Assembly: GCA_017453335.1 (NCBI GenBank)
Contig: JAFTKI010000084.1
Coordinates: 1-28,742 of the forward strand
Direction of reading: 5' to 3'
DNA from: Clostridia bacterium
GTDB taxonomy: Bacteria; Bacillota_A; Clostridia; Oscillospirales; CAG-272
Length of the DNA: 28,742 bases
The position numbers and the translations under genes are program-made. Below, in pieces: positions 8,013 to 15,698 of this stretch (positions are counted from its first letter, which is position 1; every line of letters starts with the position of its first letter). The notes beneath the pieces are model-generated. The model worked only from the letters and a program-made list of their open reading frames with translations. It was not told the origin of the DNA and did not search any database.

Positions 8013-9284
8013 ATGAGCATTCAAACAGTTCTTGGCGGCAGGACCGATTGTCCTTGCCAAAAGCAACATCCCTGCGATATCCGCTACGTTGAGATCGGCG
8101 ACGGCGTTCTCGGAAAATTGAAGGAGATCTGCGCTCCCTTTTCCAAAATTCACCTGGTAGCGGACGGCAACACCTATCCGCTGTGCGGAGACCGTGTGAA
8201 AGAGGTTCTGGGCGCATCCATCGCAACCGAAACACGCTTTGGAACCGAGATCGTGGTTCCAAACGAAAACGCACTTGGAAAGATCGAAGCCGAAATGAGT
8301 CCCGACACCGATTTCATTCTGGGCATCGGCTCGGGCGTTATCAACGACCTGTGTAAGCACGTTTCCTATCAGCATAAAATGCGCTACGGTATTGTGGCAA
8401 CCGCTCCCTCGATGGACGGCTACGCATCGGTTGGTGCCGCGCTGATCCTGGAGGAAATGAAGGTCACCACCAATGCCGCAGTTCCCTACGCCATCGTTGC
8501 CGAAAGTCGCGTGCTGGCAACCGCTCCCGCAGATATGCTGCGCTCGGGATACGGTGATATCATCGGCAAATATTCCTGCCTCAACGACTGGAAGCTGGCA
8601 CACCTTTTGCGCGGAGAATATTTCTGCGACTATGTGTACGACACCGTGATGGAAACCGTGAAAAAGACCGAAAATACCGCAAAAGCCATTCTCGACCGCG
8701 ATCCCGAAGCCATCGGAAACCTGATGGAGGGCTTGGTTATGGTGGGTATCATGATGAGCTACGTCGGCAACTCGCGCCCCGCATCGGGCAGTGAGCATCA
8801 TCTTTCTCACTTCTTTGAGATCACGGGACTTTTGAACGACACTCCCTATTATCTGCACGGAATTGATGTGCTGTATGCGGCTGCCGTGACCGCAAAGCTG
8901 CGCGAGGCACTTCTGGAAATGAAGCCTCCCTTCGCCGCATACGTCAACGACCGCGACGCACGCAACGCCGAGCTCAAAAAGGTCTACACCACCGCCGCCG
9001 ACGGTATCATCGCGCTTCAGGATAAGGTTGGCTTTTATGCCGATGCCGATACCGCACAGTTTGCAGACAATTGGGACGGTATCTGCAAGATCCTTGGCGA
9101 AGCTCCCTCTTATGACACAATGGTGGGCTACGTCAACGCAATCGGGCTTGACATGAACGATTTCAAAGCATTTTACGGCGACAAGGTGATCCGCGATGCC
9201 ATCCTTTGGGCAAAGGATCTCAAGGACCGCTACACCGTTCTCTGGCTCTCTTACACACTCGGGATCGACAGCGTATCCCTTTAA
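8013..9284 (+). CDS. araM: sn-Glycerol-1-phosphate dehydrogenase (AraM/EgsA family)
   Basis: Predicted to reduce dihydroxyacetone phosphate to sn-glycerol-1-phosphate, the backbone enantiomer of archaeal lipids, with NAD(P)H and a divalent metal. The protein has 423 residues; the start at 8013 has GAAAGGA 8 nt upstream. GIGSGVINDLCKHVS (~105-119) is the nucleotide-binding segment, and VATAPSMDGYASVGAALI (~128-145) is highly characteristic of AraM/EgsA (TAPSMDGYxSxGAA). Likely metal ligands are Asp182 (SGYGDIIGK), His262 or 263 (GSEHHLSH) and His282 (LHGIDV), the Asp-His-His set of the iron-alcohol-dehydrogenase-like superfamily. Bacterial relatives (B. subtilis AraM) make G1P for archaeal-type glycerophospholipids. 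The HAD phosphatase gene follows by 13 nt, like the araL-araM pair. Confidence 0.9.
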   Translation: MSIQTVLGGRTDCPCQKQHPCDIRYVEIGDGVLGKLKEICAPFSKIHLVADGNTYPLCGDRVKEVLGASIATETRFGTEIVVPNENALGKIEAEMSPDTDFILGIGSGVINDLCKHVSYQHKMRYGIVATAPSMDGYASVGAALILEEMKVTTNAAVPYAIVAESRVLATAPADMLRSGYGDIIGKYSCLNDWKLAHLLRGEYFCDYVYDTVMETVKKTENTAKAILDRDPEAIGNLMEGLVMVGIMMSYVGNSRPASGSEHHLSHFFEITGLLNDTPYYLHGIDVLYAAAVTAKLREALLEMKPPFAAYVNDRDARNAELKKVYTTAADGIIALQDKVGFYADADTAQFADNWDGICKILGEAPSYDTMVGYVNAIGLDMNDFKAFYGDKVIRDAILWAKDLKDRYTVLWLSYTLGIDSVSL

Positions 9285-9297
9285 GGAGGAATCAACC

Positions 9298-10116
9298 GTG
9301 AATTTTCAAAATCCCGCTTTTTCTATTCTGGAAAACAAAAAGCTTTATATCTTTGACATGGACGGCACCATTTATCTGGGGAATCAAGTCTTCCCTTACG
9401 CCATCCGTTTCATCAAAAACCTGAGAAAAGCAGGCAAACGCGTGCTGTTCTTCACCAACAACGCGTCTCACTCCCCTGCCTTCTATCTGGAAAAGCTGAC
9501 GCGCCTCGGCTTTGAGCCCACTCCCGAGGAGATCATGACATCGGGTGACGTGACCATCGAATTTTTGCTCCGTCACCGTCCCGGCAAAACCGTTTACTTG
9601 GTGGGAACCGAGGATCTGATCGGAACATTCCGCGAGAAGAACATTCCGCTTCTGACGGGTGACGAGGAAAGCGCTGATATCGTAATCACCAGCTTTGATA
9701 CCACGCTGACCTACAAAAAGCTGGACGATGCCTGCCGTTTGGTGCGCGGCGGTGCGGAATATCTTTCCACGCATCCCGATTTCAACTGCCCCACCGAAAC
9801 AGGCTTCATTCCCGACAGCGGCGCGATCGCGGCATTTGTGACCGCATCCACGGGCAAGGTCCCCACCTATTTCGGCAAGCCCTATGCAGAAACCATCGAG
9901 ATGATCTGTGAAGCAACGGGATGCACCAAGGAAGAAATGTGCATTTTCGGCGACCGTCTTTACACCGATATTGCGATTGGAAGAAAGCACGGCGTGACCG
10001 CTGTTCTGGTGCTTTCGGGCGAGACCAAGATCGAAGACGTGGCGGCGGCAGAGGAAGCAGACCGTCCCGACTTTATGTTCGGTTCTCTGGACGATGTTGA
10101 CCGCGAAATGTTCTAA
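9298..10116 (+). CDS. HAD-superfamily subfamily IIA phosphatase (NagD/AraL-like)
   Basis: A cytosolic phosphatase of 272 residues. The GTG at 9298 has AAGGAGGA 7 nt upstream. Motif I IFDMDGTIYLGNQ (nucleophile DxD, ~residues 18-30), motif II FFTNNASHSP (~58-67), YFGKPYAETIEM (motif III Lys, ~202-213) and FGDRLYTDIAIGRKHGVTAVLVLSGET (motif IV, ~225-251) are in canonical order, with the large C2-type cap of HAD-IIA between motifs II and III. Relatives act on sugar phosphates, nucleotides, pyridoxal phosphate and glycerol phosphate. Being next to a G1P dehydrogenase suggests, without proving it, glycerol-phosphate or sugar-phosphate clean-up as for AraL of B. subtilis. Confidence 0.88.
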   Translation: MNFQNPAFSILENKKLYIFDMDGTIYLGNQVFPYAIRFIKNLRKAGKRVLFFTNNASHSPAFYLEKLTRLGFEPTPEEIMTSGDVTIEFLLRHRPGKTVYLVGTEDLIGTFREKNIPLLTGDEESADIVITSFDTTLTYKKLDDACRLVRGGAEYLSTHPDFNCPTETGFIPDSGAIAAFVTASTGKVPTYFGKPYAETIEMICEATGCTKEEMCIFGDRLYTDIAIGRKHGVTAVLVLSGETKIEDVAAAEEADRPDFMFGSLDDVDREMF

Positions 10117-10129
10117 AGAACAATATAGA

Positions 10130-10166
10130 AAAGCAGGCGTTTCCGCGATGCGGAAACGCCTGCTTT
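10130..10166 (+). terminator. Strong hairpin after the HAD phosphatase gene
   Basis: Perfect 17-bp stem, AAAGCAGGCGTTTCCGC (10130-10146) and its complement (10150-10166), with a 3-nt GAT loop, 14 nt past the stop. The following sequence is only moderately T-rich, so termination efficiency is uncertain. Confidence 0.65.
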
Positions 10167-10248
10167 CGGTTGTATATATTTTCGTTCACATAAATGCCTT
10201 AATCGCTTTTTCTTTTGACACAAAAGGCACAAAAGAAAGACGCCTCCA

Positions 10249-11733
10249 TCAAAGCAAAAGCGTTATCGCCTGCCCAATATGCGCTACGGTATCCGATGCC
10301 AGCATACTGATGGAATTGATGTCGCGCTCGGCAAGCTCCCCCGCAAGTCCCGCAATGTAAGCTCCGCAGGCAACCGTCAGTGCGTCACACGGCGCATATC
10401 CCAAAAGTCCTGCCAGAATCCCTGAAAGCACGTCACCGCTGCCTGCCGTTGCCATTCCAGCACAGCCACGATTGACTAAATACGTGGTTTCTCCGTCGGT
10501 TACAACGGTACAAGTACCTTTGAGCAATACGATCACACCGTACTTCTTTGCAAAATTCTCGGCAACACCGATCGGATCCTGCGCGATCTCTGCCACGGGA
10601 ACACCCGAAAGTCGCTCCATTTCCTTGGGATGAGGCGTTAAAACGACCTTACAGTTCGTATTCTTTAACAAAGAGAGAGCCTTCTCGGAAAGCGTGTTCA
10701 AGCCGTCGGCATCGATCACCATGGGGATCGTGTAATTTTGTAGGATGTGTTGCAGAATTTTGGCATATTCGGGCGATCTTCCCCATCCCATACCAACCGC
10801 TAAAGCCGCCTGTCCGACAAGCAAACGGTCAAGCATCGGCGCATCAAAGCGCATCTTTCCGTTTTCATCGGGCATGGTTGCCAGCGTACTTTCCAACAGA
10901 TACGGAGAAACGCCACCCACAATACTTTCGGGTACGATCAGCTTTGCCACGCCGCATCCTGCACGCAACGCCGCACAACTGAGATTGGCAAGCTTCACGG
11001 CACCCGCGTATTCTGTGCATCCGCCCATGATCGAAACATAGCCGTAGGTTCCCTTGTGGGAATTTTGTGCGCGAGGGCGCAAAACAGCAGAAAAATCCTC
11101 CTTTTCGCACAAATATCGGCAACCGCCGTACAGGTCGATCCCGATATCCGCATTCACCGGCCGTCCGATCGCGTCCTTAGCGTGTCCCAGCAAAAGTCCG
11201 TTTTTCAAAAAGCCGATCGAAACGGTCAGATCCGACCGTACAAACAGCGTTCCCTGTCCGTTATTGCCGTTCAAGCCGCTGTTGATATCTGCCGAAACAA
11301 CAAATTTTCCGCTTGCGTTGATCGCGCGAATCGCCTGGGCATAAATTCCCGTCACCTCTCCCGAAAAGCCTGTTCCGAAGATACAGTCCACGATCTCGCT
11401 ATAGGCAGATAAGTCGGTTTTCTCGGTAAAATCCGCAATTTTTACGCCGATTTCCCTGCACTTTCCGTAATAATATGCTCCATTGGATGAAAAAGACGGG
11501 CAGAGCAAAAACACGGTACATTCTATTTTTGCCTCCTGCAAAAGAAGCGCCAGAGCGAATCCGTCTCCCGCGTTATTGCCCTTGCCGCATACGATCGCAA
11601 CAGGTCCCTGCCACGGATGACTCTCAAAAATTCCCTTTGCCGCCCGCCGCATCAGCTCACGTCCCGACACGCCGCCCGCGATCGTTCTCGCGTCGCTCTC
11701 GCGCATCACTGCAACATCCACAACCTTTTTCAC
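10249..11733 (-). CDS. nnr: Bifunctional NAD(P)H-hydrate epimerase / ADP-dependent dehydratase
   Basis: Repairs hydrated NADH/NADPH (NADHX/NADPHX): the N-terminal YjeF_N domain (NnrE) epimerises the R form and the C-terminal ribokinase-like domain (NnrD) dehydrates the S form using ADP. The protein has 494 residues, normal for the fusion. Seen: PVAIVCGKGNNAGDGFALALLL (~43-64) and VDCIFGTGFSG in the epimerase half; then KGTYGYVSIMGGCTEYAGAVKLANLSALR-like nucleotide region, MVIDADGLNTL, VLTPHPKEMERL, VLLKGTCTVVTDG and GCAGMATAGSGDVLSGILAGLLG (catalytic GSGD) in the dehydratase half. The start is a GTG at 11733 with AAGGGA upstream. It is monocistronic here, with its own promoter at 11759-11787. 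Confidence 0.95.
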   Translation of the reverse strand: MKKVVDVAVMRESDARTIAGGVSGRELMRRAAKGIFESHPWQGPVAIVCGKGNNAGDGFALALLLQEAKIECTVFLLCPSFSSNGAYYYGKCREIGVKIADFTEKTDLSAYSEIVDCIFGTGFSGEVTGIYAQAIRAINASGKFVVSADINSGLNGNNGQGTLFVRSDLTVSIGFLKNGLLLGHAKDAIGRPVNADIGIDLYGGCRYLCEKEDFSAVLRPRAQNSHKGTYGYVSIMGGCTEYAGAVKLANLSCAALRAGCGVAKLIVPESIVGGVSPYLLESTLATMPDENGKMRFDAPMLDRLLVGQAALAVGMGWGRSPEYAKILQHILQNYTIPMVIDADGLNTLSEKALSLLKNTNCKVVLTPHPKEMERLSGVPVAEIAQDPIGVAENFAKKYGVIVLLKGTCTVVTDGETTYLVNRGCAGMATAGSGDVLSGILAGLLGYAPCDALTVACGAYIAGLAGELAERDINSISMLASDTVAHIGQAITLLL

Positions 11734-11758
11734 GGTCTCACATCCCTTCTCTGCCTAT

Positions 11759-11787
11759 ATTTTAGCACAGAAACGCGGCTCCGTCAA
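11759..11787 (-). promoter_or_regulatory. Promoter for nnr
   Basis: Minus strand TTGACG (11787-11782), 17-nt spacer, TAAAAT (11764-11759), 26 nt upstream of the GTG start. Confidence 0.7.
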
Positions 11788-11890
11788 TGGAAAATTACCA
11801 TATTTTTGGGGGTTCCATTTTTGCAAAAAACGATTATAATGGAATAAGAGGATTTTTAACGACCAAATACCCGAAAGGAGTACCCCCTGC

Positions 11891-12522
11891 ATGGAACTGA
11901 TCCGTATCAGCGACCGCAAATTGAAGATCATGCTGACTCCCTTGGATATGTGTCATTTCGAGCTGAACCCCGAGCGTTTTGGTGAGGACAGTGCGCAAAT
12001 GCACCGTTCATTTCGTTTGCTTTGTCCGAGGTGCGCCGTCAAACCGATTTTGATGCCGACGACAGCCATCTTTCGGTGCAGTATTTCCCCTCCCGCGAAG
12101 GAGGATGTGAGATGTTTATCTGCAATTTGCGGGACGGTGAGTCGCGGGAAGAGCAAAACGATCTTACCGTTGCGTTTCCAAAGCCCTGCACCGAGCTTCG
12201 TCCCTACAAAAAAAGGAACGGAAGCTTTCAAAGGGACTGCGCTTACCGCTTGACAAGGCTTGACCACCTGTTATCCGTGTGCCGCCGTTTGCTGGGACAT
12301 TTCTGCATTTTGGACAGCAGTGTCTACCGCGATGAGGGCGGCGATTATTTTCTGTTTCTTACCGTACTCAGCTCCTCGCCCTACACAAGCCCCGAGGAGA
12401 TCGACTTCATATCGGAGTACGGAACCCCCGAAAACGCACCGCATCTTAGGCTGTACATACGAGAACACGCTACCGTGATCTGTCCAACCGATGCAATCGC
12501 AAAGCTTTCATCGCTTGCGTGA
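11891..12522 (+). pseudogene. mecA: MecA-like adaptor protein, frameshifted
   Basis: Two adjoining reading frames together make a ~210-residue MecA-family adaptor; MecA delivers substrates to ClpCP for proteolysis. The first frame starts at 11891 (AAAGGAG upstream) and reads MELIRISDRKLKIMLTPLDMCHFEL...QMHRSFRLL. The second, one frame over, resumes at about 12022 with SEVRRQTDFDADDSHLSVQYFPSREGGCEMFI and ends at 12522 with the C-terminal MecA-like stretch YRLTRLDHLLSVCRRLLG...SSVYRDEGGDYFLFL...ISEYGT. The switch falls at CGTTTGCTTTGTCCG (~12014-12028). One extra T in the CTTTG run would restore RLLLSEVRR. No typical -1 slippery heptamer is present, so this is either a true disruption or a base-calling error in a homopolymer. 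TATAAT at 11835-11840 is a possible -10; its -35 is weak. Confidence 0.75.
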
Positions 12523-12548
12523 ACAGAAAACCAATCTGATTAATTTTG

Positions 12549-12620
12549 AAAAGACGGCACCTCTTTTTCGCCGAAAACGCGGTACTTTCCGCATTTTTCG
12601 CCAAAAAGAGACCGTCTTTT
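12549..12620. terminator. Long imperfect inverted repeat between convergent genes
   Basis: AAAAGACGG (12549-12557) pairs with CCGTCTTTT (12612-12620), CTCTTTTT with AAAAAGAG inside it, and GCGG with CCGC near the tip. It lies between the ends of the mecA-like gene and the cysteine desulfurase gene, so it can end transcripts from both sides; T-runs are part of the stem. Confidence 0.7.
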
Positions 12621-12624
12621 GCAT

Positions 12625-13776
12625 TTAAAATCCCCTTCGCAGAAGATCCGAAAGAGCCTCCAATAAGCCATCCATATCGTCCTTGGTGTTCCAAGCACCC
12701 GGACTGACGCGAACGGCACCTCCGTTCGGCGTTCGCAGAGTCTTGTGTCCCAGCGCACTGCAGTGGTAGCCCGATCGCACACAGATACCGCGATCACCGA
12801 GCAGTTGCCCCACCGTATCTGCCGAATATCCTCGGACGTTGAACAGAAGCACCGAACCGATGTGGTTCGGCACATACACTCTGACACCGCGCATCCGCAG
12901 CAAGCGCTCCTGCAAATAGCGGTTCAGTGCGCGCTCGTGCGAGGCGATCGCTTCGATCCCCATACGCTCCACACATCGTATTCCCTCGCAAAGCCCTGCG
13001 ATCGCAGGTGTGGGAAGAGTTCCGACCTCGTATCTCTCGGGGGACGCTTCGGTCATGATCCCCTCCAGCGAATCCACCCCGTTTCCGCCCTCCATCAGTG
13101 TGTCGGCAATCAAGCCCTTCCGCCAGAGGAGCAGTCCGCTTCCCTGCGGCCCCAGAAGTCCCTTGTGTCCCGGGACACACAGCGCGTCGATTCCTACCTT
13201 TTTCATATTGATCGGAATATGCCCTGCCGACTGTGCCGCATCGACCACGAACAAAAGCCCTTTTTGCGCACAAAGCGCGCCGATCTCCTCCAGCGGTAAT
13301 ACGGAAGAACAAATGTTGGAGGCATGAGCGCATACCAAAAGCCTTGTGTTCGGTCTGATTCTTGCCAGGATCGCACGGCAGATCTCCTCCGCAGTGCGAT
13401 TTTTCCTTTGCGGAAAGGTTGGAAAGACATCGTAGGTGATCCTTCCCTCGTTTGCCAGCTTGCAGATCGGACGAAACACGGCATTATGCTCCATGTCCGA
13501 GAGCAAAACGTGATCGCCCTGTCTCAAGAGCCCCTTGAGCGCGATATTGAGCGCCGCTGTGGTGTTGGGCGTAAAGATGACCTCTTCGGGAGAATCTGCT
13601 CCAAAAAAGTCTGCCGCGACAGTTCTGCATTCAAAAATTTTTTCAGCCGCCGCCATTGCAAGCGCGTGTGAGCCCCGCCCCGCATTTCCACCGCTCTCCT
13701 GCATACACCGCACCTGCGCTTCGATCACAGAGGGAGGCTTTGGAAAGCTTGTGGCGGCATGATCAAGATAGATCAT
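12625..13776 (-). CDS. Cysteine desulfurase-like class V aminotransferase
   Basis: A PLP-dependent enzyme of 383 residues that probably removes sulfur (or selenium) from cysteine (or selenocysteine) as a protein-bound persulfide or selenide. Motifs: MIYLDHAATSFPKPPSV (N-terminus), NTTAALNIALKGLL (PLP phosphate region), SDMEHNAVFRP (His stacking on PLP), HASNICSSVLPLEEIG, FVVDAAQSAGHIPI (Asp), CVPGHKGLLGPQGSGLL (Schiff-base Lys of GHKGL, ~residues 202-218) and VRSGYHCSALGHKTL (catalytic Cys loop, ~342-356). This matches the branch often annotated as cysteine desulfurase family next to DUF3343 genes, not housekeeping IscS. Its start overlaps the stop of the DUF3343 gene by 4 nt. No iscU or sufU is beside it. 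Confidence 0.88.
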   Translation of the reverse strand: MIYLDHAATSFPKPPSVIEAQVRCMQESGGNAGRGSHALAMAAAEKIFECRTVAADFFGADSPEEVIFTPNTTAALNIALKGLLRQGDHVLLSDMEHNAVFRPICKLANEGRITYDVFPTFPQRKNRTAEEICRAILARIRPNTRLLVCAHASNICSSVLPLEEIGALCAQKGLLFVVDAAQSAGHIPINMKKVGIDALCVPGHKGLLGPQGSGLLLWRKGLIADTLMEGGNGVDSLEGIMTEASPERYEVGTLPTPAIAGLCEGIRCVERMGIEAIASHERALNRYLQERLLRMRGVRVYVPNHIGSVLLFNVRGYSADTVGQLLGDRGICVRSGYHCSALGHKTLRTPNGGAVRVSPGAWNTKDDMDGLLEALSDLLRRGF

Positions 13777-14018
13777 CTGCGTCTCCTTTGATGGGAGCGC
13801 ACACGGATCCCGCCGAGCTGCAAGACACGCTTCAAATTAGCATCCTGATTACAATCGTAAGAAAGCGCATAAGCGCACCCCCGTCCATGATTCGCAGAGT
13901 CCGCCTTAACAACCTCTGTGCGGATCGCGGCACGGGCAAGCACGCTTTGCGCATTCATTGCCTGTGTCATGGAACCGATCACGGCAATGCACTCGTTTTT
14001 TTCTGAATCATTGCGCAT
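13773..14018 (-). CDS. DUF3343 family, putative Se/S carrier-like protein
   Basis: An 81-residue cytosolic protein starting at the ATG at 14018 with GGAGGT 7 nt upstream. The sequence ECIAVIGSMTQAMNAQSVLARAAIRTEVVKADSANHGRGCAYALSYDC fits the DUF3343 pattern: a short alpha/beta fold with a GSxxxAM motif and one conserved Cys in a GCAY segment (Cys48), resembling proteins thought to carry sulfur or selenium. It is translationally coupled (ATGA) to the desulfurase-like gene, supporting a donor-carrier pair. The C-terminus ends in a basic tail (RSHQRRRR). The family call is from motif memory; function is inference. Confidence 0.75.
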   Translation of the reverse strand: MRNDSEKNECIAVIGSMTQAMNAQSVLARAAIRTEVVKADSANHGRGCAYALSYDCNQDANLKRVLQLGGIRVRSHQRRRR

Positions 14019-14157
14019 TTTCGCACCTCCTTCACTTGTAATATATGCCAAAAATCGACAAACCGTGCAAGAAAATATCGATTGGATGAATATTCCACTC
14101 TTTGTTTGACGATACTGAAAAATGCCCATCAAAATTGCAATGAAAGGAACAAATGAC

Positions 14158-15462
14158 ATGAATAAACCGCAAATTATGCGCTGTTGTGCGCGTGAAATTC
14201 TGGATTCAAGAGGAAATCCCACCATTGAAGCCACCGTTTTTTTGACCGACGGTACCGTTGGCGTTGCCAGTGTTCCGTCAGGTGCCTCCACGGGCATTTA
14301 CGAAGCCTGTGAATTGCGCGACGGGAACCGCCGCCGCTACGGAGGAAAGGGCGTACAGGAGGCCGCGGCACAGGTCTCGCGTGTGATCTCACCCGCGCTT
14401 TCCGGAAATTACGCCTCCGATCAAGCCGACATTGACCGTATTCTGTGCGATCTGGACGGCACGGAAAACAAAAAGAAGCTGGGAGCCAACACCATTCTGT
14501 CGGTTTCGCTTGCCACGGCACGTGCGGCGGCAAACTGGTATCATCTTCCCTTATATCGCTATCTTGGCGGTACCTCTGCAGAGCGCTTGCCGATCCCGAT
14601 GATGAATATCCTCAACGGCGGCGCACACGCGTCCAACAACGTAGAAATTCAGGAATTTATGATCGCTCCCATCGGTGCGACCTCTTTTGCCGAGGCACTG
14701 CGAATGGGTGCGGAGGTCTATCACTCGCTTGGAAAAATTTTGCGTGCAAAGGGCTTTTCCACAACGGTTGGCGATGAAGGCGGTTACGCGCCCGATCTTT
14801 CGGACGACGAGGCGGCGTTGGAGCTGATCTGTCATGCAATCGAGGACTGCGGATACGATACAAAAAAGATCCGTATCGCTCTGGATTGCGCCGCGAGTGA
14901 ATGGTTTGACGAGAGCAAAAGAAGCTACCACCTTCCCAAACGGGGAACGACCTACTCACAAAGCGAGCTGATCGACCGTTGGGAGACTCTGGCAAAGAAT
15001 TATCCGCTCTTCTCTATCGAAGATGGGCTGGATCAGCGTGATTTTGAGGGCTGGCGAGCCATGACTCAACGGCTGGGAGATCGGATCATGCTGGTGGGAG
15101 ACGATTTGTTTGTAACCAACGAAAAACGGTTGCGCGAAGGGATCCGTCAGGAAGCTGCCAACGCGATCCTGGTCAAGCCCAATCAGATCGGAACCTTGTC
15201 CGAGGTACTGACCGTGATCCAAAGCGCAAAGAGCGCCGGATATTCGTATATTCCCTCGCACCGAAGCGGTGAGACGGAGGACACCACGCTTGCCGATCTT
15301 GCGGTGGCAGTCAACGCGCCGTTTATCAAATCGGGGGCCCCTTGCCGATCGGAGCGCTGTGCGAAATACAACCGACTTTTGCGCATCGAATCCTCGCTCG
15401 GTCCCAACGCGCGTTACGGCCCCGACCGTATGGGTATCGGAAGACTTGTATTTCGGACTTGA
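14158..15462 (+). CDS. eno: Enolase (phosphopyruvate hydratase)
   Basis: Interconverts 2-phosphoglycerate and phosphoenolpyruvate in glycolysis. The protein has 434 residues, the normal length. The start at 14158 has AAAGGA 9 nt upstream. Conserved segments in order: REILDSRGNPTIEATV, PSGASTGIYEACELRDG (flexible loop 1), GANTILSVSLATARAAA, PIPMMNILNGGAHASNNVEIQEFMI (His and Glu), TTVGDEGGYAPDL, IRIALDCAASEW (Mg2+ Asp), SIEDGLDQRDFEGW (Mg2+ Glu), VGDDLFVTN (Mg2+ Asp), LVKPNQIGTLSE (catalytic Lys), SHRSGETEDTTLADLAVA and IKSGAPCRSERCAKYNRLLRIE. All the catalytic residues I can place are present. It is monocistronic, divergent from the DUF3343 gene, and ends 31 nt before a palindromic repeat. 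Confidence 0.97.
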   Translation: MNKPQIMRCCAREILDSRGNPTIEATVFLTDGTVGVASVPSGASTGIYEACELRDGNRRRYGGKGVQEAAAQVSRVISPALSGNYASDQADIDRILCDLDGTENKKKLGANTILSVSLATARAAANWYHLPLYRYLGGTSAERLPIPMMNILNGGAHASNNVEIQEFMIAPIGATSFAEALRMGAEVYHSLGKILRAKGFSTTVGDEGGYAPDLSDDEAALELICHAIEDCGYDTKKIRIALDCAASEWFDESKRSYHLPKRGTTYSQSELIDRWETLAKNYPLFSIEDGLDQRDFEGWRAMTQRLGDRIMLVGDDLFVTNEKRLREGIRQEAANAILVKPNQIGTLSEVLTVIQSAKSAGYSYIPSHRSGETEDTTLADLAVAVNAPFIKSGAPCRSERCAKYNRLLRIESSLGPNARYGPDRMGIGRLVFRT

Positions 15463-15493
15463 TCAACAACCCTACGTTAAGTGAAAAAGAAAA

Positions 15494-15696
15494 GGGACTG
15501 AGTCATTAAGGATAAATTGCACAAATGAAGGAAAAAAGAAAAGCTCCCTTGTGTAAAGGGAGCTCCCGCGACAGCGGGCGAGGGATTGTTTTGAAGTAAA
15601 TTTTGCTTTCTTACAACCCCTCCGTCACGCTTTGCGTGCCACCTCCCCTTACACAGGGGAGGCTTTTTTTGCAATTTTACTTTAATGGCTCAGCCC
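15494..15696. repeat. Palindromic repeat unit, copy 1, with imperfect terminal inverted repeats
   Basis: Core at 15541-15668: a CTCCCTT/AAGGGAG hairpin, a CCCGC/GCGGG hairpin, a long-range GGGATTGT/ACAACCCC pairing, a CACGC/GCGTG hairpin, and CCTCCCCT/AGGGGAGG followed by TTTTTTT. It is surrounded by outer arms 15494-15521 and 15670-15696 that match in inverse orientation at about 23 of 27 positions (GGG-CTGAG-CATTAA-AATTGCA). It sits between the convergent ends of eno and radC and can serve as their shared terminator. Two related cores occur at 27647-27777 and 28341-28459. Confidence 0.85.
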
Positions 15697-15698
15697 AT

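Noticed and set aside
7836..8858. A 340-codon open frame antisense to the G1P dehydrogenase gene
   Set aside because: No recognisable motif, and it runs across both divergent promoters.
10210..10237. TTCTTTTG...CAAAAGAA near the end of nnr as a terminator
   Set aside because: The 8-bp, AT-rich stem has a 12-nt loop and no T-run on either side, so it is too weak to list.
14041..14157. A promoter for enolase from TTGACG at ~14106
   Set aside because: No acceptable -10 at 16-18 nt; the real promoter could not be placed.
14158..15462. NGGAHASNN in enolase as a lost active-site motif
   Set aside because: Ala or Glu at that place and small changes nearby are common in good enolases; the catalytic His, Glu, Lys and the Mg2+ ligands are all present.
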